A stretch of 13,426 nucleotides of DNA, from assembly GCA_018817245.1 (NCBI GenBank), contig JAHIUG010000015.1, forward strand, positions 1 to 13,426, given 5' to 3'. The notes under the pieces were generated by a model. It saw nothing but the letters and a program-made list of their open reading frames with translations, had not been told where the DNA came from and did not search any database. Origin of the DNA: Patescibacteria group bacterium (lineage in GTDB: Bacteria > Patescibacteriota > Patescibacteriia > 2-12-FULL-60-25). This document shows positions 13,022 to 13,426 of the stretch, one piece after another. A program made the position numbers and the translations under genes. Position 1 is the first letter of the stretch. Each line of letters starts with the position of its first letter.

Positions 13022-13402
13022 ATGAAAAAACCAAAAATTCTCGTCATTGAAGACGAAGTTAATGTACTAAAAGCCATTAAAAATAAACTGGAGCTTTCCG
13101 GATACCATGTTATTGAAGCAACGAACGGCGCAGAAGGACTCGCAGCCCTGGATAAAAAACCTGACTTTATTTTGCTGGATCTTTATTTGCCCCATATGGA
13201 CGGATTGGAGTTTTTAGAACAGATTAAAAAAAGACCGGCATATAAAGACATCCCCATTGCTATTGTCACTGTTTCACGGGGTAAAGCTGAAATAGCCGAA
13301 ACCATAGCCGGATCAAATGTGGTGGCCTTTTTTATCAAATCCGATGTTAGATTAAACGAAATTGTGGAGAAGATAAAAGAAATACTTTCTCAAAAGACGT
13401 AA
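13022..13402 (+). CDS. Receiver-only response regulator
   Basis: A 126-residue stand-alone CheY-like receiver domain. It has the acidic pocket ED (E10, D11), phosphoacceptor D53 in ILLDLYLPHMDG, the switch Thr T83 in IVTVS, and the conserved Lys K106 in FFIKSD. There is no output domain before the stop, so it must act by protein-protein contact or pass phosphate on, like CheY or Spo0F. It begins nine bases after the histidine kinase frame and is its natural partner. No Shine-Dalgarno is visible. Only 24 bases of window remain after the stop and show no terminator, so further operon genes may follow. Confidence 0.95.
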   Translation: MKKPKILVIEDEVNVLKAIKNKLELSGYHVIEATNGAEGLAALDKKPDFILLDLYLPHMDGLEFLEQIKKRPAYKDIPIAIVTVSRGKAEIAETIAGSNVVAFFIKSDVRLNEIVEKIKEILSQKT

Positions 13403-13426
13403 GGTTTTTCTTTGAGCTCTAACAAA

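Overview
The window looks like chromosomal DNA from a Candidate Phyla Radiation (Patescibacteria) bacterium or a close relative. This is inferred from style, not from a marker gene: AT-rich tightly packed genes, few Shine-Dalgarno motifs, many small orphan proteins, a stand-alone GIY-YIG nuclease beside a tRNA, a short VIT-type transporter and histidine kinases of the HQLRTPLT type. TGA is used as a stop (ends of the genes at 1266, 12272 and 13012), so the UGA-recoded code of Gracilibacteria/Absconditabacteria does not apply.

Layout. (1) 1-2993, + strand: the 3' end of a MacA/HlyD-like adaptor, a MacB-type ATPase, a MacB/FtsX-type permease and an anchored DUF5666-like protein, closed by a terminator. 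Together they make an efflux/export operon. (2) 3088-3553: a single orphan membrane protein with its own promoter, a strong Shine-Dalgarno and a bidirectional terminator. (3) 3564-4510, - strand: three small orphan proteins rich in charged coiled coil. (4) 4567-5063, - strand: an intact tRNA-Trp(CCA) with its terminator, a GIY-YIG nuclease gene, and upstream of that a second, broken copy of the same tRNA carrying two GC-rich palindromes. This is the most unusual part of the window. (5) 5064-5421: mostly non-coding, with a possible 32-residue ORF, a long-armed hairpin and a perfect -10 box. (6) 5482-7702, + strand: a GrpB-family protein, a HExxH putative metalloprotease and a protein with a nucleotidyltransferase-like signature. 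(7) 7780-9348: a three-helix membrane histidine kinase closely followed by a VIT1/CCC1-like metal transporter. (8) 9414-13402: a membrane-anchored FIST-domain protein, a Cache-HAMP-PAS-histidine kinase split by one missing base in a GGG run, and a receiver-only response regulator.

How the genes work together. The first block should move a substrate out across the envelope. The last block reads as one signalling module: an apparently exported FIST ligand-binding protein, a periplasmic-sensing kinase and a diffusible receiver. No CRISPR array, rRNA, phage structural gene or classical transposase is visible. The best candidates for undescribed biology are the tRNA/GIY-YIG/palindrome locus and the exported FIST-kinase-receiver module. 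Family assignments are from motif reading alone, without database searches.
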